Shown here one piece after another: positions 26,946-36,260 of a stretch of DNA of 64,000 bases (position 1 is its first letter; every line of letters starts with the position of its first letter). The DNA is from Lewinellaceae bacterium. GTDB lineage: Bacteria; Bacteroidota; Bacteroidia; Chitinophagales; Saprospiraceae. The DNA is taken from assembly GCA_020636375.1 (NCBI GenBank), contig JACJXZ010000023.1, positions 56,524 to 120,523 on the forward strand, written 5' to 3'. Position numbers and translations under genes: made by a program. The notes under the pieces were generated by a model. The model did not search any database. It was not told where the DNA came from and was given only the letters and a program-made list of their open reading frames with translations.

Positions 26946-29633
26946 CTACTCCACCCGATACTCAAAATACAAAGGCCGCTTCACCTTCACCGTTTCCTTT
27001 TTCCCTTTTTTGTTTTCTACCTTATAGGAAAAAACCAGTTCCTTTTTGCTGGGCATGAAGGCTTTGGCGGCGCTTTCCCACTTTTTCTTCAGTTCCTCCA
27101 GGTGTTTGCGCAGGCTTTCGGTCTGATGTTCTTCGGGCAGTTGCTCCAGCATGCGGCTGATGTCCATTTTGGCGTCGGCGATGGCGACCTTTCCGTTGGT
27201 TTTCTCCAGCAGGGCCTCCAGCAGGGGCGCGAAGGGCATTTCCCAGCCCACCTTGTCGGCCACGTGCTGGTCGACGGGGATCATGGCGGCCAGGCTGTCC
27301 TTTTTCATGAGGTCAAGCCCGTTTTTGCTGATGGTGGCGTTGTGGCTGCCGTGGTGGCCTACTTTGTAGAATGCCGTCCTTTCCAGCAGATCAGTTCCCC
27401 TGACCTTCTTGCCGGCCACCTCATATTCCACCTCTCCCCAGGAGCGCCAGTTGCCGGCCTGGGCGTCGCCGGGGAAGAGCAGCACCTTTCCGGACCCGGC
27501 CAGCTCGATGGCGAGCACCAGGCTGGTATTGTTCCGGACGCTGTCCAGCTTCAGGGCCATGATCTCGGCTGACCGCAGCCAGTCCTTATCGATATTGCGC
27601 CACTGATTGGGCGTGCTCTCGTATTCCAGGACGATCCGGTCCAGGGCGGATAACCCATCCAGGAGGTTGGCCGGGAGGCCCTCCCCCAGATACTTGGCCA
27701 GGATGCTCCTGTCGGTATGGGAAAGGAAATGGTCTTCCCGGATATGGGCGGCCCGGCCCCTCGTCCGGTCTTTCAGTTCCTGCCGCAGTTCCTCCAGTTT
27801 CAGGTCCAGCCCCTGAATGATGGTGTCCAGGATGAGATTGGTAATATCGCTTTCTGTGTCCAGGCGGACCACGCCTTCGGGGTTGAAGCCGCGGCCTGCG
27901 GCAACGTATTTCCCGCTGATGGCCTCCCGGAAACGCTCCCGCACCAGAATGCTGGAGACGTACTCCGCGCCGGGCTGGAATATGATCTGGTTCAGCTCGC
28001 CCTCGTCGCTCGATATGATAGCCGACAAAGACATCCGTTCATTGACCAGCAGGGAGGTAAAGTCCCTCTTGTCTTCCTCGGTTGGGAACAGCTCTTCCAT
28101 GGCGGCCTTCTCCGCTTCCTCCAGGTTCTGGAAGATATAGTGTTTCAGCGCGTCGGTGAAGGATTCCCGCTGGACCTGAAACTCCCGGAAGATCTCCCCG
28201 ATGAGCTTTTTGATGGCCGTCTTGACCCAATCCTCCAGCAGCAACCTCAGGATGTCCCTGAAACTTAAGCTGCCTTCCTCTTCCGGCGGCCTGAAATTGG
28301 CGGCCCAGGGGGCCAGCCCGGCGAGGTAATTCTGCAGCTGCTTTTCGAACATCTCGTCGAGGGCGGCATCATCCAGGTAGGGCGTTTTCAGGATCTGCGG
28401 TTCGTAGTCTTTCATATAATATCCTTTCACCAGGCCTTCTTCCTGCTTTCTGTTCAGGATCTTCCGCAGGGCGTTCTTCAGTTTCATCAGCAGGAGGTGG
28501 TCCAGCCCCCGGTTGATGGACTCAGCCCGGCGGGTTTTCGCCGGCTCTTCTTTTTGCAGGGCTTCCAGCAAGGCGGTGCCCAGGGGGGCTCTGCCCAGCC
28601 GTTCCACCTCCAGGCAGAGGAGTTTCCGCAGCAGATGGCCCATGTTGTTCTTGAGCACCAGCTGCAGCCTTTCCGACAACAGGTAATGATTGGTAAAGGG
28701 ATTGTGGAGGGCTTTGTAATTTTTGGAAAAAGGATAATCCTTATCGGATCCGGCCAGGCCACCCCTGGTATTGTTGCTGTCCATTCCCAGCGCGTGGAGA
28801 AAGGCAGCCTCTTCAGGGAAGAGGTGGGCCTCGCCTTCGTGCTCTCCGAACCCCTCGCCCTGCCGGGGGTCCATCGACCCCAGAAATTCCTCGGCATTTT
28901 GTTTGGGCGGCCCCAGCACGTAGACGCGCACCCCGTCGATGCCGATGTCTATGGGCTTATTTCCGGGTTCTTTGCCGGGAATGCCCTCCACCGGCGGTTC
29001 CATGTACCGGACGTTGTCCTTACCTACCTTTTTCTGCAGGAAGTGCAGGGCTTCTTCATTGCTGTCCATCCCGTCGGCACCCAGCATGTCGCCCGCCAGG
29101 CCCAGCCCGTCGCCGTTTCCCGCCGCTTCCAGTTGTTCGAAGTCGTAGACAAAACCCAGCAAATACCGGAACTGCTCGGTGTAGGCCGCGTCGAAGCCGG
29201 CTTTTTCGATCTTGCCGAGCGCCATCCTCATGGCCTGCTCTTTTTTCTTCTGGGCCAGCTGGAAGTTCCTGGCTTCTGCATCCTCCTCGTTCTCCGTCCA
29301 GGCCAGCCACAATTCTTTGATCTGAATGTCGTTGAATTCCTTGCCGCCGGCACCCACGATCTGAAAGCCGGAGAGGTGGTCGAAGTGGCGGTGAGTGGCC
29401 ACAACGACGTCCAGCACGGAAGTGCCATCTGCCTGTCGGGTATGTTCCCGGATGTCCTGCAGCACCTTTTCAAATAATCCGCGTTTGTTGGCCTGTAGCC
29501 CGTGCAGGCCGCAATCGATCAGCATGTGGGCTTTTTCCTTCCCTTTACCCCGGATGGTCAGCAGAAAGCAGTCGCCCAGGCCGTGATTGTACATGCGGAC
29601 GTCTATGCTGGGAGTGGTCTTGGTATCTGACAT
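26946..29633 (-). CDS. Large ComEC-like metallo-beta-lactamase fold protein
   Basis: 895 residues without signal peptide or membrane segments. The metallo-hydrolase core is split. The N-terminal part has GLGDCFLLTI (18-27) and the zinc motif HRHFDH (81-86) in VVVATHRHFDHLSGF. The C-terminal part has VLLFPGDAQ (717-725) and VGHHGSHNA (758-766). About 450 residues of mostly helical sequence separate these halves, which is far longer than usual for ComEC/Rec2-type hydrolases (around 300 in all). All main zinc ligands seem kept, so a phosphodiesterase- or nuclease-like activity is possible. It lies 185 bp downstream of, and on the same strand as, the metallopeptidase gene, suggesting co-transcription. 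Function unknown. Confidence 0.75.
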   Translation of the reverse strand: MSDTKTTPSIDVRMYNHGLGDCFLLTIRGKGKEKAHMLIDCGLHGLQANKRGLFEKVLQDIREHTRQADGTSVLDVVVATHRHFDHLSGFQIVGAGGKEFNDIQIKELWLAWTENEEDAEARNFQLAQKKKEQAMRMALGKIEKAGFDAAYTEQFRYLLGFVYDFEQLEAAGNGDGLGLAGDMLGADGMDSNEEALHFLQKKVGKDNVRYMEPPVEGIPGKEPGNKPIDIGIDGVRVYVLGPPKQNAEEFLGSMDPRQGEGFGEHEGEAHLFPEEAAFLHALGMDSNNTRGGLAGSDKDYPFSKNYKALHNPFTNHYLLSERLQLVLKNNMGHLLRKLLCLEVERLGRAPLGTALLEALQKEEPAKTRRAESINRGLDHLLLMKLKNALRKILNRKQEEGLVKGYYMKDYEPQILKTPYLDDAALDEMFEKQLQNYLAGLAPWAANFRPPEEEGSLSFRDILRLLLEDWVKTAIKKLIGEIFREFQVQRESFTDALKHYIFQNLEEAEKAAMEELFPTEEDKRDFTSLLVNERMSLSAIISSDEGELNQIIFQPGAEYVSSILVRERFREAISGKYVAAGRGFNPEGVVRLDTESDITNLILDTIIQGLDLKLEELRQELKDRTRGRAAHIREDHFLSHTDRSILAKYLGEGLPANLLDGLSALDRIVLEYESTPNQWRNIDKDWLRSAEIMALKLDSVRNNTSLVLAIELAGSGKVLLFPGDAQAGNWRSWGEVEYEVAGKKVRGTDLLERTAFYKVGHHGSHNATISKNGLDLMKKDSLAAMIPVDQHVADKVGWEMPFAPLLEALLEKTNGKVAIADAKMDISRMLEQLPEEHQTESLRKHLEELKKKWESAAKAFMPSKKELVFSYKVENKKGKKETVKVKRPLYFEYRVE

Positions 29634-29818
29634 TTAACTATGTGTTTGTAATTAGTGCCTGGACAGAAATACTTTGACATACATGGAAATTAGGAAATCT
29701 AGTGCAAGTCCAGGTTTGGTGAGCATTTCCAGGTATTTCTACGTATTTCCACATATTTCACTATTTCAGTCCCGGTGCTCACACGAATGCACGCATACAC
29801 AACGGTTAAGCCTCCGCT

Positions 29819-31777
29819 TCAGTGCGCGTGAAGCGCCATAAAGGGCTCGTCGGAAGCCGGGCCAAAGTAGGTTTCCCGAAGAGACAGGCCGATGTGGTTC
29901 TTCAGGTAATCCCGCTGTTCGTCCACCCGTTTATCATCATCGATGCGCCGTTTGATGGCGTATTTGAGGATGAGGTTTTTCCAGTCGATGACCAGGGTGG
30001 CGCCGCCCCGGAACTTGTAGCTCCCCGGCAGCAGGTTCTCTTTTTCCTGGGAAACAGTCAGGATGAGCTGGTCCAGCGTATTGCTCGAAGGCCCGGTGCG
30101 CACGGACAGCCGGACGGAGTGGACCTCGAACTCCGGATAGCCGTTTTTGTCCAGTTTCAGGCCGGAGGTGTTGTTTTCAGGATCCTTCTTCGAGAGGTCC
30201 AGCCCGGATACTTCCCGGAACCAGCGGTTGTTCCGGATGGTTTCTCTGGATATTTTTTCTTTGAATTTTTTAGCAATAAGCAGGCCGAAAGCAAAGGCCT
30301 GCTCGCGGCTTTGGATGAGGGCCGCCTCAATGGTGTCGCTCTGCAATTCCCGGATGACCTTCTGAAAATCTTCCGACTGGGTGGCGATGGCCGTATCGGC
30401 GAAGGCCAGTTCGTTCGGCATTTTCCAGCGCAGGCTGTCGACCGACATGCTGCGGACGTTCCGGGGGTAGATGCCCCGGCGTTTAAACGCTTCGATAAAG
30501 GCCACCCGGTACCCCATATTGTCGACGGGCACGAGGTCGTAGTCGGCCGTGATGATGGCGCGCAGGTAGTCGCCGAAAGAAATCTCATTGGGCGGGCAGT
30601 AATCGAGCGCCCGGATGCACATGGTCAGGATATGCTGGGCGGCCTTGCTGGCCTCTTTGGCCAGCCGCCGGACCAGGTCGGGGTGCAGGTCTCCCTCCTG
30701 CAGGATGCCCGTCCCCTGGGAGGCAATGCGCTTGTAATCGGCGACCCGCTTGTTGTAGATCGACAGGAAAGCGTCGAATACCGCCCCGACCAGGATGGCG
30801 CCGCGGTCGTGCGGCTCTTCGGTATTAAAATAGGCATTGGGGTCCGGTTTGATCAGTTCCCACTGTCCGGTCTCGGGATTGGCCTCGCCGATGGCGTTGC
30901 GCAGAGCGCCATAGTTGCCGATGGCCAGGCCGAACTGCTGGGCGAGCTGCCCCAGCAGGCTCTGGCTGCTGAGGTCGCCCCGGGTCTTGGCGATCTGGTT
31001 CTCCAGCACTTCCTGGAAGGTGAAGTGCTGGAAGAGGGCGACGATATCGGCAAAAGCCTCATGGAAAGCCAGGTTGTCGGGGTGCACCGGCTCGATGAAG
31101 CGCTGGTGCATGCCGTCCAGCAGGGCGTGAGTGGTTTCGTGGGCGATGATGTCGTGCGACAAACAGGTAAAGACCGTGCCGCCCGGAATATGGATGCCGG
31201 AAGACCGGGGAGAAGCCGGAAAATAACCGAACAGCAGGGCTTTCTTGGTAGCGCTGTAATAGGCATTCGACTGCCTCAGGGCGTGCGGATAGATGCGGAG
31301 CCGCTTGATGAAAACAGGATCGTCCCCTTCCCGGGCCAGCGGGGCCCACATCGCGCGGCGCCCCAGGGCCCGTTCGAAGTTCTGGATGGTCGTCATGGCT
31401 ACAGCGTACACCATTTGCTGGTGAAACTGGGGGTTGCCCTCGGCGGGGGCCAGGCCGTCCTGCGCCAGGATGTAGGGGTTGTTCAGGTCGAGGGGTTCGT
31501 AAAAACAGTGGGAAGCGGGGTCGTAATCGATCACCTCCAGGTATTCGCCGGTGGGCCCCGGCCGCAACGGCTCTCCTTCAAAGCCTTCCCATTCGACCTC
31601 GAAGATGATCTCGTTGATCAGGGAGGTTTCCAGGACGATGGACAGGCTGGGGTCGAAGGCGTACCCCCGCAGCCGCCGCACCGGGGGGATGGGCACAGCG
31701 CTCTGTTTCCGGGAAGAGGCGGCGGCGCCGTACTGGCTGCCGCCGAGTTCATAGTTCTTGTTTGCGCCGATGGACAT
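29819..31777 (-). CDS. HExxH (gluzincin-type) metallopeptidase, cytoplasmic
   Basis: 652 residues with no signal peptide. The zinc motif is HDIIAHETTHALLDGMH (HETTH at 213-217), followed by NLAFHEAFADIVALFQHF, in which Glu240 is placed like the third ligand of thermolysin-type enzymes (NExxSD in M4). The remaining sequence (GAILVGAVFDAFLSIYNKRV, ALDYCPPNEISFGDYLRAII) resembles M4/M36-like domains in hypothetical proteins. The lack of a propeptide and of a signal is unusual for M4-like enzymes, which are normally secreted. First gene of a probable two-gene unit with the metallo-beta-lactamase protein. Substrate unknown. Confidence 0.7.
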   Translation of the reverse strand: MSIGANKNYELGGSQYGAAASSRKQSAVPIPPVRRLRGYAFDPSLSIVLETSLINEIIFEVEWEGFEGEPLRPGPTGEYLEVIDYDPASHCFYEPLDLNNPYILAQDGLAPAEGNPQFHQQMVYAVAMTTIQNFERALGRRAMWAPLAREGDDPVFIKRLRIYPHALRQSNAYYSATKKALLFGYFPASPRSSGIHIPGGTVFTCLSHDIIAHETTHALLDGMHQRFIEPVHPDNLAFHEAFADIVALFQHFTFQEVLENQIAKTRGDLSSQSLLGQLAQQFGLAIGNYGALRNAIGEANPETGQWELIKPDPNAYFNTEEPHDRGAILVGAVFDAFLSIYNKRVADYKRIASQGTGILQEGDLHPDLVRRLAKEASKAAQHILTMCIRALDYCPPNEISFGDYLRAIITADYDLVPVDNMGYRVAFIEAFKRRGIYPRNVRSMSVDSLRWKMPNELAFADTAIATQSEDFQKVIRELQSDTIEAALIQSREQAFAFGLLIAKKFKEKISRETIRNNRWFREVSGLDLSKKDPENNTSGLKLDKNGYPEFEVHSVRLSVRTGPSSNTLDQLILTVSQEKENLLPGSYKFRGGATLVIDWKNLILKYAIKRRIDDDKRVDEQRDYLKNHIGLSLRETYFGPASDEPFMALHAH

Positions 31778-31835
31778 AGGGATGCTGGTTTAATTGGGCA
31801 TAAGTTAAGTTCCGATGATAAAAGTAGGAATTTTT

Positions 31836-32035
31836 GTAACTATTTAGGTCTATCTCCACCCGGCATTTTCGCCCTTTGTTTGCCCCAACCCTGTCGCCTA
31901 TGCGCCAAAGCCGCTCCGGCGACGGCGCGAAGGGAGCAAATGCAGAAAATGCCTGATCACCCTTCGAGGTCGGGGAAACCCGTCCATGCGGCCGGGCAAA
32001 ATTCAGGCATTTTCGGCCGGGTGGTAAATAATTAC
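31836..32035. mobile_element. IS66-like MITE, short copy
   Basis: A 200-bp non-coding element. The left end is GTAACTATTTAGG and the right end GGTAAATAATTAC, whose complement GTAATTATTTACC matches at 10 of 13 positions. It is flanked by GAATTTTT and GAAATTTT, an 8-bp target duplication with one change. GTAA ends plus 8-bp duplications are typical of the IS66 family. The interior is palindromic (CCACCCGGC near the left, GGCCGGGTGG near the right) and carries no frame. It lies upstream of the metallopeptidase gene. Confidence 0.6.
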
Positions 32036-32070
32036 GAAATTTTTCTTTTGTCCAGGAATATGTTCCTTCC

Positions 32071-32112
32071 GCCGTCTGCCGTCTGCCATCCGCCGTCCGC
32101 CGTCTGCCGTCC
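32071..32112. repeat. Heptamer array, unit GCCGTCT
   Basis: Six units of 7 bp (GCCGTCT, GCCGTCC, GCCATCC) ending 2 bp before the stop codon of the truncated M14 peptidase gene. Confidence 0.85.
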
Positions 32113-32114
32113 CC

Positions 32115-34205
32115 CTACATCCCCGGCAACACCATCACCGCATTCTGCATCATCCGGCTGGGCCCGCGCCAGAACATGCGGTACTGGGTATTGTCCAGCA
32201 GATAAACGATTCGCCCCTGGCCCACCGGCTGCACGGCGGCGAATACATGGCCCGCCAGCAACTTCAGGTTGGCCTCCGAGGCGTAGCCGGCGGCGAGCAG
32301 CTGCCCGGCGTCCCGGGCGTAGTAGCCGACGGTTTCCAGCTTGGCGTTGGCCTTCAGGGCGCTTTTGCCGAATTTCAGCGTATACAGGTACTCTTCCATT
32401 CCAAAAGCCAGCGGGTTGGAATTGTCGATCTGCGCCAGCAGGGCGGAGCCGGGGATATTCTGCTCGCCCTCGTAATCCTCCCGGTCTTCGTAGCGGACGA
32501 AGGCGCCTGCCCGGGTCGTATCCCTGGGCGCTTCCACCAGCTCCACCTCCGCGATCTTCGACTTCTCTTTGGTGAAAAACTCGGCGGCGGACTCGGTGGC
32601 GACCAGCGTGCCGCCCGCCTCCAGCCATTCTCTGAGGGTTTTCTGCTGCTCGGGCGGAAAGAGCTTCTCCAGGTCCTTGCCGCCGCCGGCCAGGATGAGC
32701 ACGTCGTAGTCGTTGAGGTCGGCGTAGCCGTAGCGGCTGCCGAACCGGGGCAGGGCGGTTTGTTTCAGGATGGACGTCCGAACCCGCTCCACCGGCAGCT
32801 CCGTCTCCTGGTCGAAGAGGAAGTAGATCTGCCCGCAGGTGTAGGTCGAAAAAGGCTCCTCCACCAGCAGGGCCACCCGGGGCTGCTTCAGGGGGCGGCT
32901 GTCGCGCGAGGCCAGGTCGATGCCTTCCTGGCTGCGGCCGGAATCCAGCCCAATGATGGTGACGCCGGCGGATTTGGCGATGGCCTCCATGTCTTCCTGC
33001 ACGTTGTCCTGCTTTTCCCGGTTCCTGCCCAGCAGGACGACCAGGGAGCCGGGGCCGAAGGCATGGCCGCCATTGGTAAACTTCTTGCGGACAGCGCGGA
33101 CGCGGTAGCCCTTCTCCCACAACCTGGCCAGCGCTTTGGGGGCGTAGCGCTGTTTCCATTCTATGGCGTAAGCGTACTGCGCGCCGGCATTGGCCAGGAT
33201 TCCTTCAGCGGTGCCGGTTTCCTCCACCGGCTTGGTTTGTACCCGCAGGGTCTGTTCGGTTGCGTAGGCTTCCAGGTTGTAGGCCAGCGGGGCAGACCAG
33301 GTTGCCATGTCGTACATCACGCTGTCTTCGATGGCCAGGTTGCGGGCCAGGACGGAGTGGATCAGCAGGTGGCGGGGCTGGTTGGCGGAGATGACGTAGT
33401 CGCCCTTGTCGAACGTCCGGATTTCGGTTTTCCCCTGGCGGTAACCGGAGGCGGAGATGGTGAAGCCGGCCTCTGCCTGCCCCACCTGTACGCCGTGGTG
33501 GCGCAGGATGCGCAGCACCTCCGGCAGATAAGGGCTGTCGTTATTTTTCAGGATATACGCTTTGGTGCTGCTCTTGCTCTTTTCGGGCTGATGGGCCTCG
33601 TAGCTGTAGCGGATGAACTGCTCCTTCCTTTCCGCCGCCTTGCGGATGGTGGCCATGGAGGTGATGTAATGGTCGAAGATGCGCTGGCGGAAGGTCAGCA
33701 CGTACTTGTCATCCGTTTCGATGGCGACGCCGCCGGCGATGCCTCCCTGCTCGGTGAGCATGCCGATGGCACCCATCACGCTGGGATAGCTGGAGCCGTA
33801 GCCGGGGTAGAAAAAGTCAAAAGCTTCGCGGGTGAAGTAGGAGATCTTGTTCTGGTCGAAGGCGGCGGCGTTGGCCTGGCCGATGGTGTCGGTGAGTGGT
33901 TCGTAGGCGTCGGGCAGCAGCTTGTTGCGGGGCGTGGTGCCGGGCATGGTGAAGTAGTTGTTGTTGTAGCCCATCTCATGGTAGTCGGCGTGCAGGTGGG
34001 GCATCCAGCGCTGGTACTCCCGGGTGTGGCCCCTCGATTCGGGGTGTACGCCCCACACCCAGTCGCGGTTGAGGTCGAACCAGTAGTGGTTAGTGCGGCC
34101 GTTGGGCCAGGGGGCGTAGTGTTCCAGGTCGCGCGGTTCTTTACCGGTTACATGGCGCCGCATGCCCTTATCTGATATTTGGAATGTATCCGGAAGTATT
34201 TGCAT
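32115..34205 (-). pseudogene. M14 carboxypeptidase-like protein lacking its N-terminus
   Basis: Open for 696 codons from an ATG at 34205 (a second ATG at 34163 is where family similarity begins). It aligns from GRTNHYWFDLNRDW onward with the full-length M14 paralogue at 36995-39589. The paralogue's first ~220 residues, including the signal peptide and the zinc motif IHGNE, have no counterpart here. The late C-terminal GATase-like region (DYDVLILAGGGKDLEKLFPP, GGTLVATESAAEFF) is intact. Without signal and zinc ligands it cannot be a working secreted peptidase. The 5' end abuts a broken ATPase gene, so the N-terminus was probably removed by deletion or rearrangement. The frame has stayed open, so loss is recent or the fragment is used. 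Confidence 0.75.
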
Positions 34206-34623
34206 TCAACAGCACGGAAGACAAAATTCTTTATCTTAGGGAATTAAGCAGTTCCTACCTTTACAAAGACATTCTGGAACTGTCGAATATAAGGAACCCC
34301 AAAGCCATATACGACCTGCTTCGGCTTTTAGCTTATCAGATAGGGTCCACCGTGTCGCTTAATGAACTGGGCCGGCAGTTGGAAATGAGCAAAGATACGG
34401 TTGCCAGTTACAATTTGCTAACCGCTATTTTTGGAGGACGTATACCGGAGCCAAGCTGGATTATGTGGAAGAGAGCGGCGGCCGGTTAAATGGCTACGAA
34501 TTTAAATGGAGAAAAAAAGCAACTAAGGCTTCCAAGACCTGGCTGGAAACCTATCCTGAAGCTGGTTTTTATGCCGTAAACCGGGAGAATTATCTCGAAT
34601 TTCTGTTGGGGGATGATAAGTAG
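34184..34623 (+). pseudogene. Internal and C-terminal remnant of AAA ATPase (DUF4143)
   Basis: LYLRELSSSYLYKDILELSN and LLRLLAYQIGSTVSLNELGR are the middle of the DUF4143 ATPase family. After a gap where about 100 residues are missing, and a frame change near 34440, YTGAKLDYVEESGGRLNGYE and FKWRKKATKASKTWLETYPE give the extreme C-terminus to a stop at 34621. The P-loop domain is absent. It overlaps the 5' end of the truncated M14 gene on the other strand by 22 bp, which marks a junction. Confidence 0.75.
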
Positions 34624-34644
34624 GCATAAAATTGGAAAAGGCGG

Positions 34645-34690
34645 CTGACTAGTGGCCAGGCGACTTAAAGTTCGCCTGGCCACTAGTCAG
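34645..34690. repeat. Perfect 19-bp inverted repeat
   Basis: CTGACTAGTGGCCAGGCGA and its exact complement, separated by 8 bp (CTTAAAGT). It lies 21 bp after the ATPase remnant. No U-run follows, so it is not a typical terminator; it may be a palindromic element. Confidence 0.85.
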
Positions 34691-34885
34691 AGGGTGCCAG
34701 AAAAACCCAAGGTAAAGTTACAGCAAAAAAATGAAAAAAAACAGGACAGTTCTTCGGGTTGTGTCCGCTGCTACTTTCAAGAAACCCAGCGAGGAATCAA
34801 CGCTAAAAGTCTAATTATCATACATTTACCAAACTCTCGCCCTATTGGTTAGTAATTTCCGCTTTAGAATGCCACGAAAACACTA

Positions 34886-35423
34886 AAGCACAAAATCCCA
34901 CTCCTGCCCGGTGTCAAAGACCTGCTCCTCCTCAACGGCCGCGTCGCCCAAATTGCCCCCGCCGGAACGCTGCCGGTGGGGGATATCGCCTTCTTCGACG
35001 CCGCCGGCCGATACGTCATCCCCGGCTTGTGGGATATGCACACCCACCCCGACGACCCCGAGGTATGGTGGATGAACCCCGTGCCGGAACACCGCGACCT
35101 GCTGATGCCCCTGTTCGTAATCTACGGCGTCACCGGCACCCGCGACATGGCGGGCAGCCTCGAGGTGGTGAACGACTGGCGCCGGCGGATCAAAGCCGGT
35201 ACGCTGGCCGGCCCTGAGATCATCGCCGCCGGCCCCCCTGCTCGACGGTCCCGACGCCATGTGGGATGGCTCGGTATTCATCACCAGTGCCGACCGGGTG
35301 AAGCCGATAGTGGACAGCCTGATCGAAGCAGGCATCGATTTCCTGAAAGTATGCTGGGGGAGGTTATACGATTCGGTGGCGCGGGAAAAGATGCCGGAAG
35401 AGATAGCAAATACATTGAAATAA
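34886..35423 (+). pseudogene. Truncated, frameshifted amidohydrolase
   Basis: Starts without a usable start codon in LLLLNGRVAQIAPAG, then AAGRYVIPGLWDMHTHPDDP, which carries the HxH metal motif of the amidohydrolase superfamily, and GVTGTRDMAGSLEVVNDW. One extra C in the run at 35235-35240 shifts the frame before LLDGPDAMWDGSVFITSADR. The frame ends at 35421 after about 180 residues, where the family (about 430 residues) would continue. Both ends are missing. Confidence 0.7.
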
Positions 35424-35433
35424 TTTGAGTCAA

Positions 35434-35769
35434 ATGAAGTTATTTGTTTTATTCTTATCTTTCGGGATGAAACCTAAAAAAGAAGGCAATAAGTACGACA
35501 AGATCATCAAGGTTTACCTGGGCAAACGCAAGCCGAATATCCCTGCTCGACTGAAGAAGGAAGAAGTGTTTGCCGGCTTCGAACTGATCGACCTGGGACG
35601 GCTGGACTACCGGCAAATGCTCAGCAGCCAAATCCCCGAAGCAGTGGTGTTGGCAATACTCGGCGATTTCAAAGGAAAACCGCCGGAGGAAGCGATACGT
35701 TCTATAATAGCGCGCCTCCAGCAAGGCTATGCCTTTCCACTCACCCAAGGCACCAGCCGGGACGGATAA
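35434..35769 (+). pseudogene. Rpn/transposase-like nuclease fragment
   Basis: KIIKVYLGKRKPNIPARLKK, FELIDLGRLDYRQMLSSQIP and EAVVLAILGDFKGKPPEEAI match the C-terminal half of Rpn-type (PD-(D/E)XK) recombination-promoting nucleases and related cyanobacterial proteins. The N-terminal catalytic half is missing. The end runs into the GH20 fragment on the opposite strand, overlapping it by 43 bp. Confidence 0.6.
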
Positions 35770-36104
35770 AAATCCATCCCCATCGCCTCGAACCAAGCCT
35801 GGTGGTTGCCCAGCCGCACCTTATACTCCTCCCAGTTCCTGTCGCCTGACGGCGCCCAGGCGATCTCGGCGTGCCCCGGCAGGCGGGGGAAAGAAATGTA
35901 CTCTATTTCATCCATGTTGGTGAGGGTCTCCGACCAGAGGGGAGATTCAATGCCCAGGATATCTTTCCGGGAAACGCCTTCCACAAAGGTGGCCGGGTCC
36001 CACATATAGGCGCTGTCCACCTCGACGTAGGCCGCCCAGTGCAGGCCGAGGTGCGTCGTGGAGTCATACTGCATATCGAGATAAGCTTTCGTGGCCGGCG
36101 ACAT
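35727..36104 (-). pseudogene. C-terminal fragment of GH20 beta-N-acetylhexosaminidase
   Basis: 125 codons. ILGIESPLWSETLTNMDEIE and YISFPRLPGHAEIAWAPSGD are the conserved C-terminal part of the GH20 barrel, ending in the usual FYPSRLVPW. Most of the enzyme, including the catalytic Asp-Glu pair, is absent. A 16-bp-stem hairpin (36106-36155) sits exactly at the truncated 5' end. Confidence 0.75.
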
Positions 36105-36105
36105 C

Positions 36106-36155
36106 CTGCAACAGGTTTTCCCGCGGGTTCCGCAGGGTAGGAAAACCTGTTGCAG
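36106..36155. repeat. Hairpin, 16-bp perfect stem
   Basis: CTGCAACAGGTTTTCC and its complement GGAAAACCTGTTGCAG with an 18-bp loop, next to the broken 5' end of the GH20 fragment. Confidence 0.8.
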
Positions 36156-36260
36156 TGCAGTATGATCAACTCTGGGTTACTGCAAAGTTGTAAAAATATT
36201 TTGTTCGTGGGATAAATCCATTAATTCCCTATTTTGCTTTCAAACTAAAGCACATCACAA

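Noticed and set aside
29822..32575. A 917-codon open frame antisense to the metallopeptidase gene
   Set aside because: No domains; it runs through the MITE and into the M14 gene region. The minus strand carries HETTH and conserved sequence.
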